A DNA stretch of 64,000 nucleotides, taken from Chaetoceros tenuissimus (taxonomy: Eukaryota; Bacillariophyta; Thalassiosirophyceae; Chaetocerotales; Chaetocerotaceae). A program made the position numbers and the translations under genes. The notes beneath the pieces are model-generated. The model made no database searches and was not told where the DNA came from. It worked only from the letters and a program-made list of their open reading frames with translations. Numbering within the stretch: the first letter of the stretch is position 1; each line of letters starts with the position of its first letter. The stretch is taken from the NCBI GenBank assembly GCA_021927905.1, contig BLLK01000061.1:186001-250000 (forward strand). Reading direction: 5' to 3'. Shown one piece after another: positions 10,312-20,567 of the stretch.

Positions 10312-10489
10312 GTTGAACTGAGTGTCTTTACGTTTTGTAATATAAACAACTTCTTCACAAATGAGAAAGATAATTTTTTTAATTTGTGTTGAAGCGATCT
10401 TGCATCCAAAGATGTCAATAAACGAAAAAGAAAGAAAAGGATAAAGAAGAAAAGATCACCACTCATTTTTTCTTCTTTTTTTTTTGAAA

Positions 10490-10494
10490 TACTT
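10490..10494. repeat. target-site duplication TACTT (left)
   Basis: Five bases repeated directly after the right LTR, as expected for Copia integration. One extra base on the 5' side also matches, so the edge is uncertain by 1 bp. Confidence 0.75.
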
Positions 10495-10706
10495 TGAAAT
10501 ACCTAAATGATCTAGACAGTAGATATATAACTGGATAGATTAGATTAGGTAATGAAAGATAATGAGATGAATTGAACATAGACCTATTGTCCATGTAATT
10601 GCATCTCATTGAATGAAATGGATCGTCAGATCCACGTACGCATGTCAACGTCATCATGACGTCACCATGACGTATCTCCTATAGACGTATGGAGCACCGT
10701 ATAATA
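10495..10706 (-). repeat. 3' LTR of the Copia element
   Basis: 212 bp, identical to the copy at 20356-20567. It contains a CRE palindrome TGACGTCA (10657-10664) with flanking ACGTCA/TGACGT half-sites. The last codons of Pol fall inside this LTR. It ends about 180 bp from the lumen-protein start codon and reads toward that gene. Confidence 0.95.
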
Positions 10707-13700
10707 TCCTCCCCTGCTAAAATGATCATAACATTGAAAGGAATGAAAATCTTGTAGTCCGAGTTTTTCCTTGAATAATGATGTTATCATTTGAGCATCT
10801 GTGTGTATACGGTTGATATGTGGAATAGCGTATGTAGGTATAATACGCCCCATAGCGAAATCCATATGTCTGTAAAATAAGGATCTACCCGTGGCTTTTG
10901 TGAAGGCATCAGAAGTATTTGCTTCGGTAGGAATTCTCTTCATAGCAATAAGGTCATTTTCGACCCAGTCTTGTAATGCAAACATTCGAATATCTAGATG
11001 TCTTGTACGGTTGGTGGGTTTTCCTGCCTGTGCCATTAACATACATCCCATATTATCCTCATACAGTGTTGTAGCAGCATATTGTGGCAACCCTAATTCT
11101 TGTAAAATAGTTCGAAGATATAAAATGTATTTGCCAGCACTAACAGCAGCATAAAATTCAGCTTCCGTACTAGAAAGACTCACTTGTTTTTGAATAAGTG
11201 TTTTGTATAGCACTGCTCCTCCAGCAAGCTTTATACATATACCACTAACTGAACGTCGGTGTGAGACATCAGAAGCATGATTAGAGTCTACTGTGGCATG
11301 TAACGTGGTAGCTGGCTGTTGCAGTTCAGAGTATTCATCAAAGGTAAAATTGTTTGATAACTTCTGTCGAGGTGTCTCTCCAAGAGGAAAATCCAAGCGA
11401 GGTTTAGTTCTCCAATAATATATTCCATCGTGTTTTGTGGCAACCAGGTAAAGATAAACCTTTTTCAATGCTTCAAAGTGAATTGCAGCTGGTTTATCGC
11501 TGTACTGGGATAATTTAGTGATTGCATAAGATATGTCTGGTCTACATGTGACTAGAGCATAAATTAACTCTCCAATTCCCTGCCTGTATGTAAAGCCCAA
11601 GGACTCTTGTAACGTCTCAAGTTCATGAGGTGTTAAAGGTTCTGCATCTTCAAGTTGTTTCTGGTATTCTGTATCATCACGCATAGGTATAGGAAATTCT
11701 CCCGCTGGTTTTTCCATTAACATCCATGGATGGTTCTTACTTATTTTGTCGATGTAAGTACAGTTGGACAGTTTGATGTAATGTCGTGTTTGAGAAACGT
11801 CTACTCCGTTGTATCTTGAGATTACTCCCAGTTCTTTTACATCAATAGACATTTTGGAGTTGATATCGGAAATAACTTGTGTAGCAATATCTTTTGTCTC
11901 GCATGCAACTGCAAAATCATCCACTTGTCGAAGAAAAATGACAGTCTTACCCGTATTATTATAATCGTTGGTATAATAAAGGCATGGCTCATGGGTGCAA
12001 GGTTTGAGATTGAGTTGACGGATGATACCGTCGATCAATTTTGCCCATAACCTTGGAGATTCTGGGTGCCCTTGAAGCGCTTTCTTCACTCGTAATACTG
12101 AGTTAGCTGGAATAGGTGGTGCCTCTGGAAATTTCTGACTATACCAGTGACGGTATTGCTCATCTACTTTGACGTAGAGAGGAGCTACTGGTGCTGGTGC
12201 CTCTGCAAATGCATTGGAAGCATCAGCTCCAACCACAATGAAGTTGTCCAGAGCTGCTTTTGACCAAAACAAACGAGATCCATCTTGATTAAGTGCGCTA
12301 GCATAAGTCTCTGCTAGAGTTACGCTTCCTCTCATATTCCTCGCTCCATTGCACACACATCGTGCTTTCCTTGTACCAACGTCTTTGAGGACATAAACCC
12401 AAAAGAGTGTTAGAAGATTGGCATTGGGCGGTAGTGCTTGAGGTGGTCCAAAAGTTTCTTGAGCATAATACTGATCAAGCTGTTTCTTTTCTGACTCAAG
12501 AAAGAGATGAAAATCATCACGAGTCCGAATACTCTTCCTCGTCAATTTGTTTTGATCTTTAATCGTCTTTTTCTTCTTCCTTTTCTTTGACTGAACCTTT
12601 TTAGCAACATTAGCAAGTAAAGATGAAACCGAAGATGAGTTATTTGCATTGGAGACAGTTCTTGTTTGAATAAACTCAATAGCCGAAGGATATTCTTCGT
12701 GACTCGGAATCAGAAGTTCTGCTGTAGAGTATTTGTAGTCACGCATTACTGCATTGATTTTGTGGTTGACAATCGAATTGGAATCTGCCAAATGAACCTT
12801 ATCTTCCTGCCATTCAGGACTATTCTGTAGCTCCCATAAATGCTTTCCTATTACATTCATCTGATCCTGAAACAACTGTGGCATACCAGTATCTGCCTTG
12901 ATGCCTTTACGATGGTTAATCGCAAATCGAACTTTAATTCTGTCTTGACTATATTGACGTGCTTTTGCTATGAGTCTCTTCACATCAGCAATAGATGTAA
13001 TCTGTAAACCATTTATATGGGTAATATGTGAACCTCGAAGTTCAGAACGCCATCGAATAAGTTTCGCAGCTGGTGTAGACGGTGTACAGTCAAGTAATCG
13101 TGGACATTGGTGTGTATCGTGATCCTCTAGTACAAAACCAAGAAGTGGATCGTTCCCAAACAAGGTAACTGCTCTGGTATCAAAAGCATCAAATGGATTC
13201 GATGACATGTGAAGATCATACGGCATATCCAATGCAATGTTGAGATCCAAGGTGATATCTTCTAAAGCACTATTAACGATATCAACTTTTGATACGGTGG
13301 GAGAAATACTGTCATCATCACTATCATCTGAGTCCGACCCTTCATCGTCTGTAACAACCTTTGATCTAGTAAAATATTGATGCTGTGGTGGTGATGATGA
13401 TGATGATTCTTGCTTATTATCAGTACTTCCAAAACCTTTGTTTCCTCTTTGGGTGGAAACTAGATTATCTACAATAATCACTGGAGCTGTGTTGGCTCTC
13501 TCAATGATCATCTGTGCAACTCGCTGACCTACTTCTATTTCCTGCGCTTCCTCGCCAAAGTTGTACATCACCACTGCTATCTCTCCTGTGTAGTCTCTAT
13601 CGATAACACCTGCGAGAACATCGAGATGTTGTTTCACAGTTGTTCCAGATCTAGGTGCAATTCGGAGATAAGTACCAGATGGAGCTGTACAAGCTATTCC

Positions 13701-16043
13701 AGTGGGAACAATAGTCATCTTGTTTGGAAATAATGTTAACTTGGCATTTGAACATATATCGTAGCCAATGGAGTCTTCTGTACCCCTTGCAGGTATCACA
13801 GATGTTTCAGAGAGCAGTTGCACTTGGAGATCTTCATCTGTGGATATTTCTCCTTCAAATTTGTATCGTTCGCGAGATGTGTATCCTAAACGTTGAAGAG
13901 CTTGAGCTGCCATTGGTGCATTGGAAGAGATGGTAGTCATATGAGCTTCATCAAAAATAACATGAGTTCCAGTCCTAACTTTGTTAGTACTGTCCTCAAG
14001 GAAATACATTACTTTCGGCGATGCTGTGAATCCCAGAAATCTACCCGATACGACTTTATTATCGAGCTTCTTGCCAGTCTGTTTCGTCTTTCGTGCAAAC
14101 ACTTTTGATCCAAATATACGAGCTCTAGATAGATTGGGTTTCACGCCAGTAAGTGCCTCGTATGGAGTTTTAGTAATTGACCAATGTGTGATTCTATTCC
14201 GAATCCATACAGCATGTGTCAAAGCAAATGACCACATTTCTGAACCCATGTCTGCGGAATGTAGCATGCACCTGACCATGTCAGCTAAAGTTCGATGTGG
14301 GCGTTCAGCTAATCCATTTTGTGCCGATGCATTAGTACCAGTAAACTCTGGTAAGAAGTTAATATCATCCTCCTCCAACATTTTTAGGAACGCGCTGCTT
14401 TTGCCTAAAGCTCGATCTTGATCTAATCGTACGGTACGGTGAGGACTGTCGGATTTGAACTTTAGTAATAAAGATCGGATAGCTTTTATTGGTGGCTCTT
14501 TGTCCGGTGAAAGTATTACCCACATATATCGAGTTTTCCTATCAACAATAAGGCAGTAACAACGCTTATCATCAATACTGGTAACAAGTTTACCCTCTTC
14601 TGTTTTAGAATCATAATCACTGCCCCTCATAAAACCATAATCCATGGCAAAATGTTGCCCAGGTTGTGCTTCTGGCAAGTGGAGATCATCCATTATTTCC
14701 TCTTCCGGGGGTTTGGTAGAAGTAGACGATACAGATGATTTAGATCCTAAAATCTGTGTTTCCTTTCCCATAGGCTGCTTTGTGGCTAACTTGTGATGCA
14801 TGCAACTTGGGCATCTATAGAAAGGTGTACCTTTCAGTTTTGGAACTCCTTCAGCATGCTTATGTAATGACTGTAAAGTCTTTGATCCGCAATGGCCTAA
14901 CCTCTGGTGCCATAGCTCGTATGACTGTGCTGTTGACAATTTGTTTACAAATGGAGTGTGCGACGATGAAGCATTGTCTCGCATATCGAAACCCTCTGAC
15001 AAGTACCACAAATCATTGTCTATTACCATGTTGAATTCCAAGGGTTCACCACCGGTATCGAAAATCAGTTTACCCGTTCCTTTTTCTACACTCGTCCACA
15101 AAGTAAATCCTTTGAAACCATACTGACGGCATATAGCTGTTGGTGCTATAATTGTCTCTGAAGCTTGTGCAGAAAATAGAGCATGAATTGGAAGGTAGAC
15201 ATCACCAGTCACTAATGGAAGTTGTCCAACTCTTGTGGCAATCAAAGTATCCTCATCTTTACTAGCCGAACCAATGGAAAGATCATCAATATCCTGAACT
15301 TGTTGTAGCTGATTCAGGTGAGGTGTGATGCTAGTATTGGCTCCTTGATCAACCAAAATTCCACTGTGTGTTTTCATCGCCAGTTTGTGACAGGACGGAA
15401 AAATCTGTTCCATATCAATTTTATGTTCTTGTAATTTCGAAGAAATATCATGTGGCAGTCCTTCTATAAGAACTCCATCATTGTCGCCTAAAGAACATAT
15501 CGATCCGCAACTGGAGACACTATCGTCATCACGACAGTTCGATGTTGGTTCCGTCTCGTCTGATGCGATGGACAATATGTCAGCAAAATCATTTTGTATT
15601 TTCTCCAAGTTTTGAACAATATGAATTTTATACCCTTGATCACGATAGAATTCATGGACTGGAAATGGTGTTGGTTCAGCATAGTCAATTTCAGTAGGAT
15701 CAATGTAGCCATGTTTAGTCTTGATCCATTCCATTTCTGGAAGTTCATTCGCAACATCTTGAGTAGGGTCATGAGATGCAGTGGTTTTAGTGACTTTGTT
15801 CACTAGGTAGTCCACTAAAGAGTCAGTCTTCGTCTTTCGCGATACTCTGGCAAAACTTTGTCGAAATCGTTCCTTGAGTTCCCTTTGTCGATCTTCCTTC
15901 ATCTTACGTTGTTCCTCGTCAGAATTAGTATTCCAGTAAGTATGAGTACATACCTCTGTCTTATGAATAGTGTTTTCAAGCGATTGCATAAATTGTTTTG
16001 TTTCCGCTATCATCCTCTTAGTTTCATCCAAGACACTATTCAT
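10662..16043 (-). CDS. pol: Copia Pol polyprotein with internal dUTPase
   Basis: 1,793-residue polyprotein. Approximate domain positions are: aspartic protease (GILVDQGANTS, residue 230), GAG-pre-integrase zinc region (ELWHQRLGHCGSKTLQSL onward, 375-420), integrase core (464-640, with DRKTRYMW and NGLAERPHRTL), trimeric dUTPase (740-875, all five family motifs present in order), reverse transcriptase (1200-1450, with KARCVCNGARN and ALQGHPESPRLW), and RNase H (1580-1730, with SLSSTEAEFYA and TNRTRHLDIRM). Protease-integrase-RT-RNase H order defines Copia. A dUTPase hydrolyses dUTP and keeps uracil out of newly made cDNA; here it sits between integrase and RT. Part of a young retroelement, not a host gene. 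Confidence 0.95.
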   Translation of the reverse strand: MNSVLDETKRMIAETKQFMQSLENTIHKTEVCTHTYWNTNSDEEQRKMKEDRQRELKERFRQSFARVSRKTKTDSLVDYLVNKVTKTTASHDPTQDVANELPEMEWIKTKHGYIDPTEIDYAEPTPFPVHEFYRDQGYKIHIVQNLEKIQNDFADILSIASDETEPTSNCRDDDSVSSCGSICSLGDNDGVLIEGLPHDISSKLQEHKIDMEQIFPSCHKLAMKTHSGILVDQGANTSITPHLNQLQQVQDIDDLSIGSASKDEDTLIATRVGQLPLVTGDVYLPIHALFSAQASETIIAPTAICRQYGFKGFTLWTSVEKGTGKLIFDTGGEPLEFNMVIDNDLWYLSEGFDMRDNASSSHTPFVNKLSTAQSYELWHQRLGHCGSKTLQSLHKHAEGVPKLKGTPFYRCPSCMHHKLATKQPMGKETQILGSKSSVSSTSTKPPEEEIMDDLHLPEAQPGQHFAMDYGFMRGSDYDSKTEEGKLVTSIDDKRCYCLIVDRKTRYMWVILSPDKEPPIKAIRSLLLKFKSDSPHRTVRLDQDRALGKSSAFLKMLEEDDINFLPEFTGTNASAQNGLAERPHRTLADMVRCMLHSADMGSEMWSFALTHAVWIRNRITHWSITKTPYEALTGVKPNLSRARIFGSKVFARKTKQTGKKLDNKVVSGRFLGFTASPKVMYFLEDSTNKVRTGTHVIFDEAHMTTISSNAPMAAQALQRLGYTSRERYKFEGEISTDEDLQVQLLSETSVIPARGTEDSIGYDICSNAKLTLFPNKMTIVPTGIACTAPSGTYLRIAPRSGTTVKQHLDVLAGVIDRDYTGEIAVVMYNFGEEAQEIEVGQRVAQMIIERANTAPVIIVDNLVSTQRGNKGFGSTDNKQESSSSSPPQHQYFTRSKVVTDDEGSDSDDSDDDSISPTVSKVDIVNSALEDITLDLNIALDMPYDLHMSSNPFDAFDTRAVTLFGNDPLLGFVLEDHDTHQCPRLLDCTPSTPAAKLIRWRSELRGSHITHINGLQITSIADVKRLIAKARQYSQDRIKVRFAINHRKGIKADTGMPQLFQDQMNVIGKHLWELQNSPEWQEDKVHLADSNSIVNHKINAVMRDYKYSTAELLIPSHEEYPSAIEFIQTRTVSNANNSSSVSSLLANVAKKVQSKKRKKKKTIKDQNKLTRKSIRTRDDFHLFLESEKKQLDQYYAQETFGPPQALPPNANLLTLFWVYVLKDVGTRKARCVCNGARNMRGSVTLAETYASALNQDGSRLFWSKAALDNFIVVGADASNAFAEAPAPVAPLYVKVDEQYRHWYSQKFPEAPPIPANSVLRVKKALQGHPESPRLWAKLIDGIIRQLNLKPCTHEPCLYYTNDYNNTGKTVIFLRQVDDFAVACETKDIATQVISDINSKMSIDVKELGVISRYNGVDVSQTRHYIKLSNCTYIDKISKNHPWMLMEKPAGEFPIPMRDDTEYQKQLEDAEPLTPHELETLQESLGFTYRQGIGELIYALVTCRPDISYAITKLSQYSDKPAAIHFEALKKVYLYLVATKHDGIYYWRTKPRLDFPLGETPRQKLSNNFTFDEYSELQQPATTLHATVDSNHASDVSHRRSVSGICIKLAGGAVLYKTLIQKQVSLSSTEAEFYAAVSAGKYILYLRTILQELGLPQYAATTLYEDNMGCMLMAQAGKPTNRTRHLDIRMFALQDWVENDLIAMKRIPTEANTSDAFTKATGRSLFYRHMDFAMGRIIPTYAIPHINRIHTDAQMITSLFKEKLGLQDFHSFQCYDHFSRGGYYTVLHTSIGDTSW

Positions 16044-16079
16044 AAACTTTTCCTCATGTGCTTGCTCGAGAAGTGAATC

Positions 16080-19000
16080 TCAAGCAAGCATTGGTTCCTG
16101 GTCATCTTCCAAGGACCTGTCAAAGGCACCATAGAATAGATCAGGATCCTCAGCCTCTTTGGTTCTGACGAAGCTCTCTGTCATGGATGTAATTTGATCA
16201 GCTGTCAAGGCTGGATTATTCTGAAGCTTTTCGACCAACTGGACCTTTTTAATTCGAGCTTTTTGACGTTTATAGTAATTGTCTTTCATCTTTTTAATAA
16301 AAGTTTCTTGACTCTCTTCATAATCTCGAAGCAGCTTTGTACGATCGCGATGAGGGTACTTCTGAAGATAATCTTGCACAGATAGTGAAATTCCAACGTT
16401 GATACAACCATCTTTACATCTGCGAGCAGATTGTTTGCAAATAGGACATAATGATGGTTCTTGTTGTGGTATAGACTTAGATGCAGCTCGAGGTTTGCTG
16501 TTATAGGAATCGCGTGATGTGCTCCTACTGTTGTATCGTCTATCTTGTGGACGGCTCCTCTCTGTACTACGACTTCTGTACCTACTATCCCTTTCTCTAC
16601 TCTGTTCTCGACCTCTGGAAAAATCCGTTTTGTTGACAGAAGGAATAGTGGGAGATTCAAGAGTACCGGAATATAAATTCTGTTTCTCTGAATCTGTAGT
16701 AGTACGCTGCAGAAGATGATCAACAATATTTGGTAGAGAGAGATGTAAATGATTGACAAGATCAACCTCGCGACCATATTTGTCTTCAAGGTTCTGAATA
16801 TCTAGTAAAACTAGACCCTTTCCAATTTCAAATCGAGAATCCATTTGCTCAATAAAATACTTGGATAGCTCTAAAGGTGTAAATGGTTGCGCTTGCTCAT
16901 GTTTCCAATCCATAAGTTGATGAGCAAATTGAAAGATACTATGCTCCGCTGGTTGAAATTTAGGACCGAATTGAATCTTACGACAGCGAGACGTATTGTA
17001 GCTTGGATGATGCTTTGTGACAACTTTAAATAGAAATTCAAGTCCGTCTCGTCTCCTTTTGTACGTGGGAAGATTACTCAAAGACCTTCTATCAGCCTGC
17101 AGAAGATGTTCCCCTGTTGTGTGAAACAAATCATATAACACTCGTGAAGCTTCCTTTTTCATTGCATTGAAATTTAGGCAGTTGTTTTCGTTTGGTACAA
17201 GAAGATCATTAACTGATTCGAGAACCTTGATCTCGTCCGTCCGCTTGAGTAAAATGTGAAGATCGTTGCAGACCCAAACAAAATCATCGTACCAGTCTGT
17301 GAAGTTGGTAGCTTTACCATTCTCTAATTCCAATTGGTTACATTTAGACAATACCTTGTCCTTCTTGAAATCCTTTATCTTGAAGTATGAGGTTGTTTGG
17401 GATTGTGGATTTTGTGGATCCCATGGATAAATGAACTGGTATGCATCAAGATTTGGAGTGTAATGACGATAAGTAGTACCATATGTAGACCCATGGAATG
17501 GTGAATGTTGCTGTTGTCCAAATGGAGAATTGTGGTGGAACTGCGACTGCTGAAAATTCTGCTGTGGAGTGTGACCATTTTGGTATTCAGTATTACCCTG
17601 CTGATTCTCTTCCGTGGAAGTACTGTTGTGCTGATTCTGTATAGGAACGCTCCTGTCATTCGCATTTACATTCGGTATTGATCTAAAAACATTGCCAGCA
17701 CATCCTCCAGGTGGTCCATGACTAGACCGTGTTGGAGTGGAGGTTGGTGTTAAATCCACATGTGCAAATTGAGGAGGTCGATCAGCTATCTTCTTCACTT
17801 GATTGATGTTGATATCAGAAATAATAAGAGGATCAAGAAGGGATTGTACCTGTAGGCATAGCTCTGATGAGGATAGCTTTTGAGTAATCACTTTGTTCCA
17901 TTGTGTACCGTGGGTTAGAACATATTGTCCTACCTTTGGAACTGTTTGAATGCGTTTTACATTTGAACCACGAATAAGTCTTGTTTCCCTAGGAGAAATT
18001 AGCGTCTCAGCCTCGTATTCTACTGAGTCCTCATTGAAGATAGGATAGAGGACATTGTGCCATTGGAAACCAGCCGCAGTTTCAACCCATATATATTGCT
18101 CAAGTTCGGCTATAAATAACTCACGTCTGGAGTTTTGCCAAATAGCTTTATACTGAGAGTCCCCCATGTCAAAGATGGAAACTATCTGAGTGGGGTCATT
18201 ATGTACATGAGCATGTCGAATAAAAGTACCTTCAAGAGTACGTGTGCCCTCGACTGGCTGAAATGCTTGTGCAAAGGTCATATCCTCCCCTATTGTAGTG
18301 CGACTCACATCAGGTACGGTAGTATTAGTAGTAGACGGGTCAACATTTGCAGATGGATGCTGTGTAGAAGAGTCATTTGATACTTCTTGAGATGCTGGTG
18401 CAGATGAATTGGAATTACTGGAAGCCTCCATGTGTATAGCAGACGAAGTTGATGTACCTGTAACTACAGTTGGTTGTGAAGATTCTAACGCATGTAGTCG
18501 TTCAAGTGCATCATGAAAGTTTGCCTCTAAGTCATCAAATCGTTTTAAACGTTTTGTTTGTTGCAGTTGATGTTGAATCATGGTAGCCTGTTGCAAATCT
18601 TTCCTAAACTCCATATGGAAAGTATCCATATGCTCTTTACTCTCTGCAGTCAGATGGTTCGCAGTTTCTGCCTGTTTCCTATTCTGAATAGTATCTTGCA
18701 ACAGCTCGGCACAAAGGGTTTTCATTTCAGAACATTCAACCTTAATGTCCTGCACATCCGCAAGATGCTTCTTGGTCAGATTTCCAATATTCTGCATTTT
18801 GATGCGTTCCTGTTTCATTCCATCAAGGATACTCTGGTTCATACTCCGTTCCTGTTGCATTCCATCAAGAATACTCTGGTTCGTACTCATAATTTCAAAC
18901 CATTGTGTACTGATCTCTTTCTTATGACACTGATAACGATCATCATGATCCTTACGAACTGACTTATCATGCTTGCGATATGATTCCTCGGCATCTTTAA

Positions 19001-20351
19001 GAAGCTTAAGATTCTTCAGAATAGACCCGTCTGTCTTTTTAAGTTTCCTAATCTTCTTTTGAAGTTGTGCATTATACTGAACCAATGTTGCTGAAAGTTC
19101 CGAAGTTTCTGCATCCTGTGCAGTTGCAGTCATACCTGGAAGTCTGGAAAGAATATCGTTTTCATTAGACCTCTGTGTAAGAAAAGAGAGATCCTGGTCA
19201 TCGTCAGTATCCCAACTATATTCATGTCTCAAGTTTCCTACTCCAATGAATCTGTCACGATGATTTTCTGCCTGAGCCTCTTCAAGCACTTTACTGTCAT
19301 ATCCGTCACTAGAAGCATAAGAGATTTGAGAGTCCTCCAAATTTGGTTTCATAGGAGCAGTCGGAGCTGACTTCCTCTGGTGATGTTGAGACTCCATCAA
19401 GTTCATCTTCATTTTTGATGGTTGAATCGGATGATTTGCTCCTGAGTCAATCATTCCTTCTTCTAACTTGTCCTGATGTGGTTGAGAAAGTACCTGGATT
19501 TCATCATCCTCATCATCATCATCATCTGTGTCCTTTAATCCGCTGTAAAAATTAGAATCAGTGTTCTCATGTTTGGATGGTGCTGGAACCGGAGTGGCCT
19601 TCGCATGTTTCTTCGGAAAAAGATATTCTTCGTCTCCTTCGTCACGAACATCCTTGTTATTTCCAATTTTCTTATGAACTTGACCAATTTTGCCGGTTGA
19701 GGCAGAAGTGGAAACATGATTCACATTATCAATAGCAGGACTTGATACATTCGCAGCTACCTTGGCATATGTAGTACGTGCTGTAGCTGCCAACTGTTCG
19801 TCATCTGCCTTCTGTGTGCCATTACTGTCTCCAAAAGACTCAAGAATAGCTTTCGCTTCACTAAAATCTGATTTCTTCTTAAGTAGTACACTACCATTCC
19901 CACAGTTTTGTACCTCAAAAATAGTCTTAAAAACCGAAAAATGTGCAAAATAGTTCAAAACCAACTTATCAAGTTGGTTCTCCTCAACTGACGCTAAATG
20001 TGGAAAAACTTTGGATAAATCCTGTGTAATCTCCAAAAACTTCACAAGAGGAACATGTTCCTCCTTCAGGCTCATAAGTTGAGCTGCAAAATCACCAATT
20101 GTGTCATCGCTGCTTTCAGTGAAAGCAATACGAACCACAAAATCCAAGATTTGATCAAACCCACTCTTGTATGGACCAAGAAGGGTACCGTTAAAGACAA
20201 GAACTTCCTCAGGAAGATTATTAAAATCCTCAAGAGTGAAGCCATGAGGTCCATTGGACCCAGAACTACTGACGTCAGTCAAAGTAGAAGAAGAGTTTGG
20301 AGAATTACTGCTCGATTGCAAATTGCGCATTGTAGCGTTAACGTGCGACAT
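16080..20351 (-). CDS. gag: Copia Gag-like protein, very large (1,423 residues)
   Basis: The first ORF of the element, beginning just inside the 5' LTR. Copia Gags are commonly a few hundred residues, so this one is several times longer. The N-terminal 400 residues are acidic and Ser-rich. A long coiled coil (about 424-620) contains two near-repeats of an MNQSILDG unit (QQERSMNQSILDGMKQERIK). Thr/Ser-rich linkers follow. The Gag-like helical region lies near the C-terminal end (about 1018-1205, from TDWYDDFVWVCNDL), then an Arg/Ser-rich tract and a Cys-rich CPICKQSARRCKDGC that may act as a nucleic-acid-binding knuckle. Function is inferred from position and these features. Confidence 0.85.
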   Translation of the reverse strand: MSHVNATMRNLQSSSNSPNSSSTLTDVSSSGSNGPHGFTLEDFNNLPEEVLVFNGTLLGPYKSGFDQILDFVVRIAFTESSDDTIGDFAAQLMSLKEEHVPLVKFLEITQDLSKVFPHLASVEENQLDKLVLNYFAHFSVFKTIFEVQNCGNGSVLLKKKSDFSEAKAILESFGDSNGTQKADDEQLAATARTTYAKVAANVSSPAIDNVNHVSTSASTGKIGQVHKKIGNNKDVRDEGDEEYLFPKKHAKATPVPAPSKHENTDSNFYSGLKDTDDDDDEDDEIQVLSQPHQDKLEEGMIDSGANHPIQPSKMKMNLMESQHHQRKSAPTAPMKPNLEDSQISYASSDGYDSKVLEEAQAENHRDRFIGVGNLRHEYSWDTDDDQDLSFLTQRSNENDILSRLPGMTATAQDAETSELSATLVQYNAQLQKKIRKLKKTDGSILKNLKLLKDAEESYRKHDKSVRKDHDDRYQCHKKEISTQWFEIMSTNQSILDGMQQERSMNQSILDGMKQERIKMQNIGNLTKKHLADVQDIKVECSEMKTLCAELLQDTIQNRKQAETANHLTAESKEHMDTFHMEFRKDLQQATMIQHQLQQTKRLKRFDDLEANFHDALERLHALESSQPTVVTGTSTSSAIHMEASSNSNSSAPASQEVSNDSSTQHPSANVDPSTTNTTVPDVSRTTIGEDMTFAQAFQPVEGTRTLEGTFIRHAHVHNDPTQIVSIFDMGDSQYKAIWQNSRRELFIAELEQYIWVETAAGFQWHNVLYPIFNEDSVEYEAETLISPRETRLIRGSNVKRIQTVPKVGQYVLTHGTQWNKVITQKLSSSELCLQVQSLLDPLIISDININQVKKIADRPPQFAHVDLTPTSTPTRSSHGPPGGCAGNVFRSIPNVNANDRSVPIQNQHNSTSTEENQQGNTEYQNGHTPQQNFQQSQFHHNSPFGQQQHSPFHGSTYGTTYRHYTPNLDAYQFIYPWDPQNPQSQTTSYFKIKDFKKDKVLSKCNQLELENGKATNFTDWYDDFVWVCNDLHILLKRTDEIKVLESVNDLLVPNENNCLNFNAMKKEASRVLYDLFHTTGEHLLQADRRSLSNLPTYKRRRDGLEFLFKVVTKHHPSYNTSRCRKIQFGPKFQPAEHSIFQFAHQLMDWKHEQAQPFTPLELSKYFIEQMDSRFEIGKGLVLLDIQNLEDKYGREVDLVNHLHLSLPNIVDHLLQRTTTDSEKQNLYSGTLESPTIPSVNKTDFSRGREQSRERDSRYRSRSTERSRPQDRRYNSRSTSRDSYNSKPRAASKSIPQQEPSLCPICKQSARRCKDGCINVGISLSVQDYLQKYPHRDRTKLLRDYEESQETFIKKMKDNYYKRQKARIKKVQLVEKLQNNPALTADQITSMTESFVRTKEAEDPDLFYGAFDRSLEDDQEPMLA

Positions 20352-20355
20352 AACC

Positions 20356-20567
20356 TGAAATACCTAAATGATCTAGACAGTAGATATATAACTGGATAGA
20401 TTAGATTAGGTAATGAAAGATAATGAGATGAATTGAACATAGACCTATTGTCCATGTAATTGCATCTCATTGAATGAAATGGATCGTCAGATCCACGTAC
20501 GCATGTCAACGTCATCATGACGTCACCATGACGTATCTCCTATAGACGTATGGAGCACCGTATAATA
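20356..20567 (-). repeat. 5' LTR of the Copia element
   Basis: Identical to the 3' LTR over 212 bp. Its CRE palindrome is at 20518-20525. It ends about 65 bp before the start codon of the divergent KWxGG-repeat gene, so the LTR promoter now abuts that gene. Confidence 0.95.
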
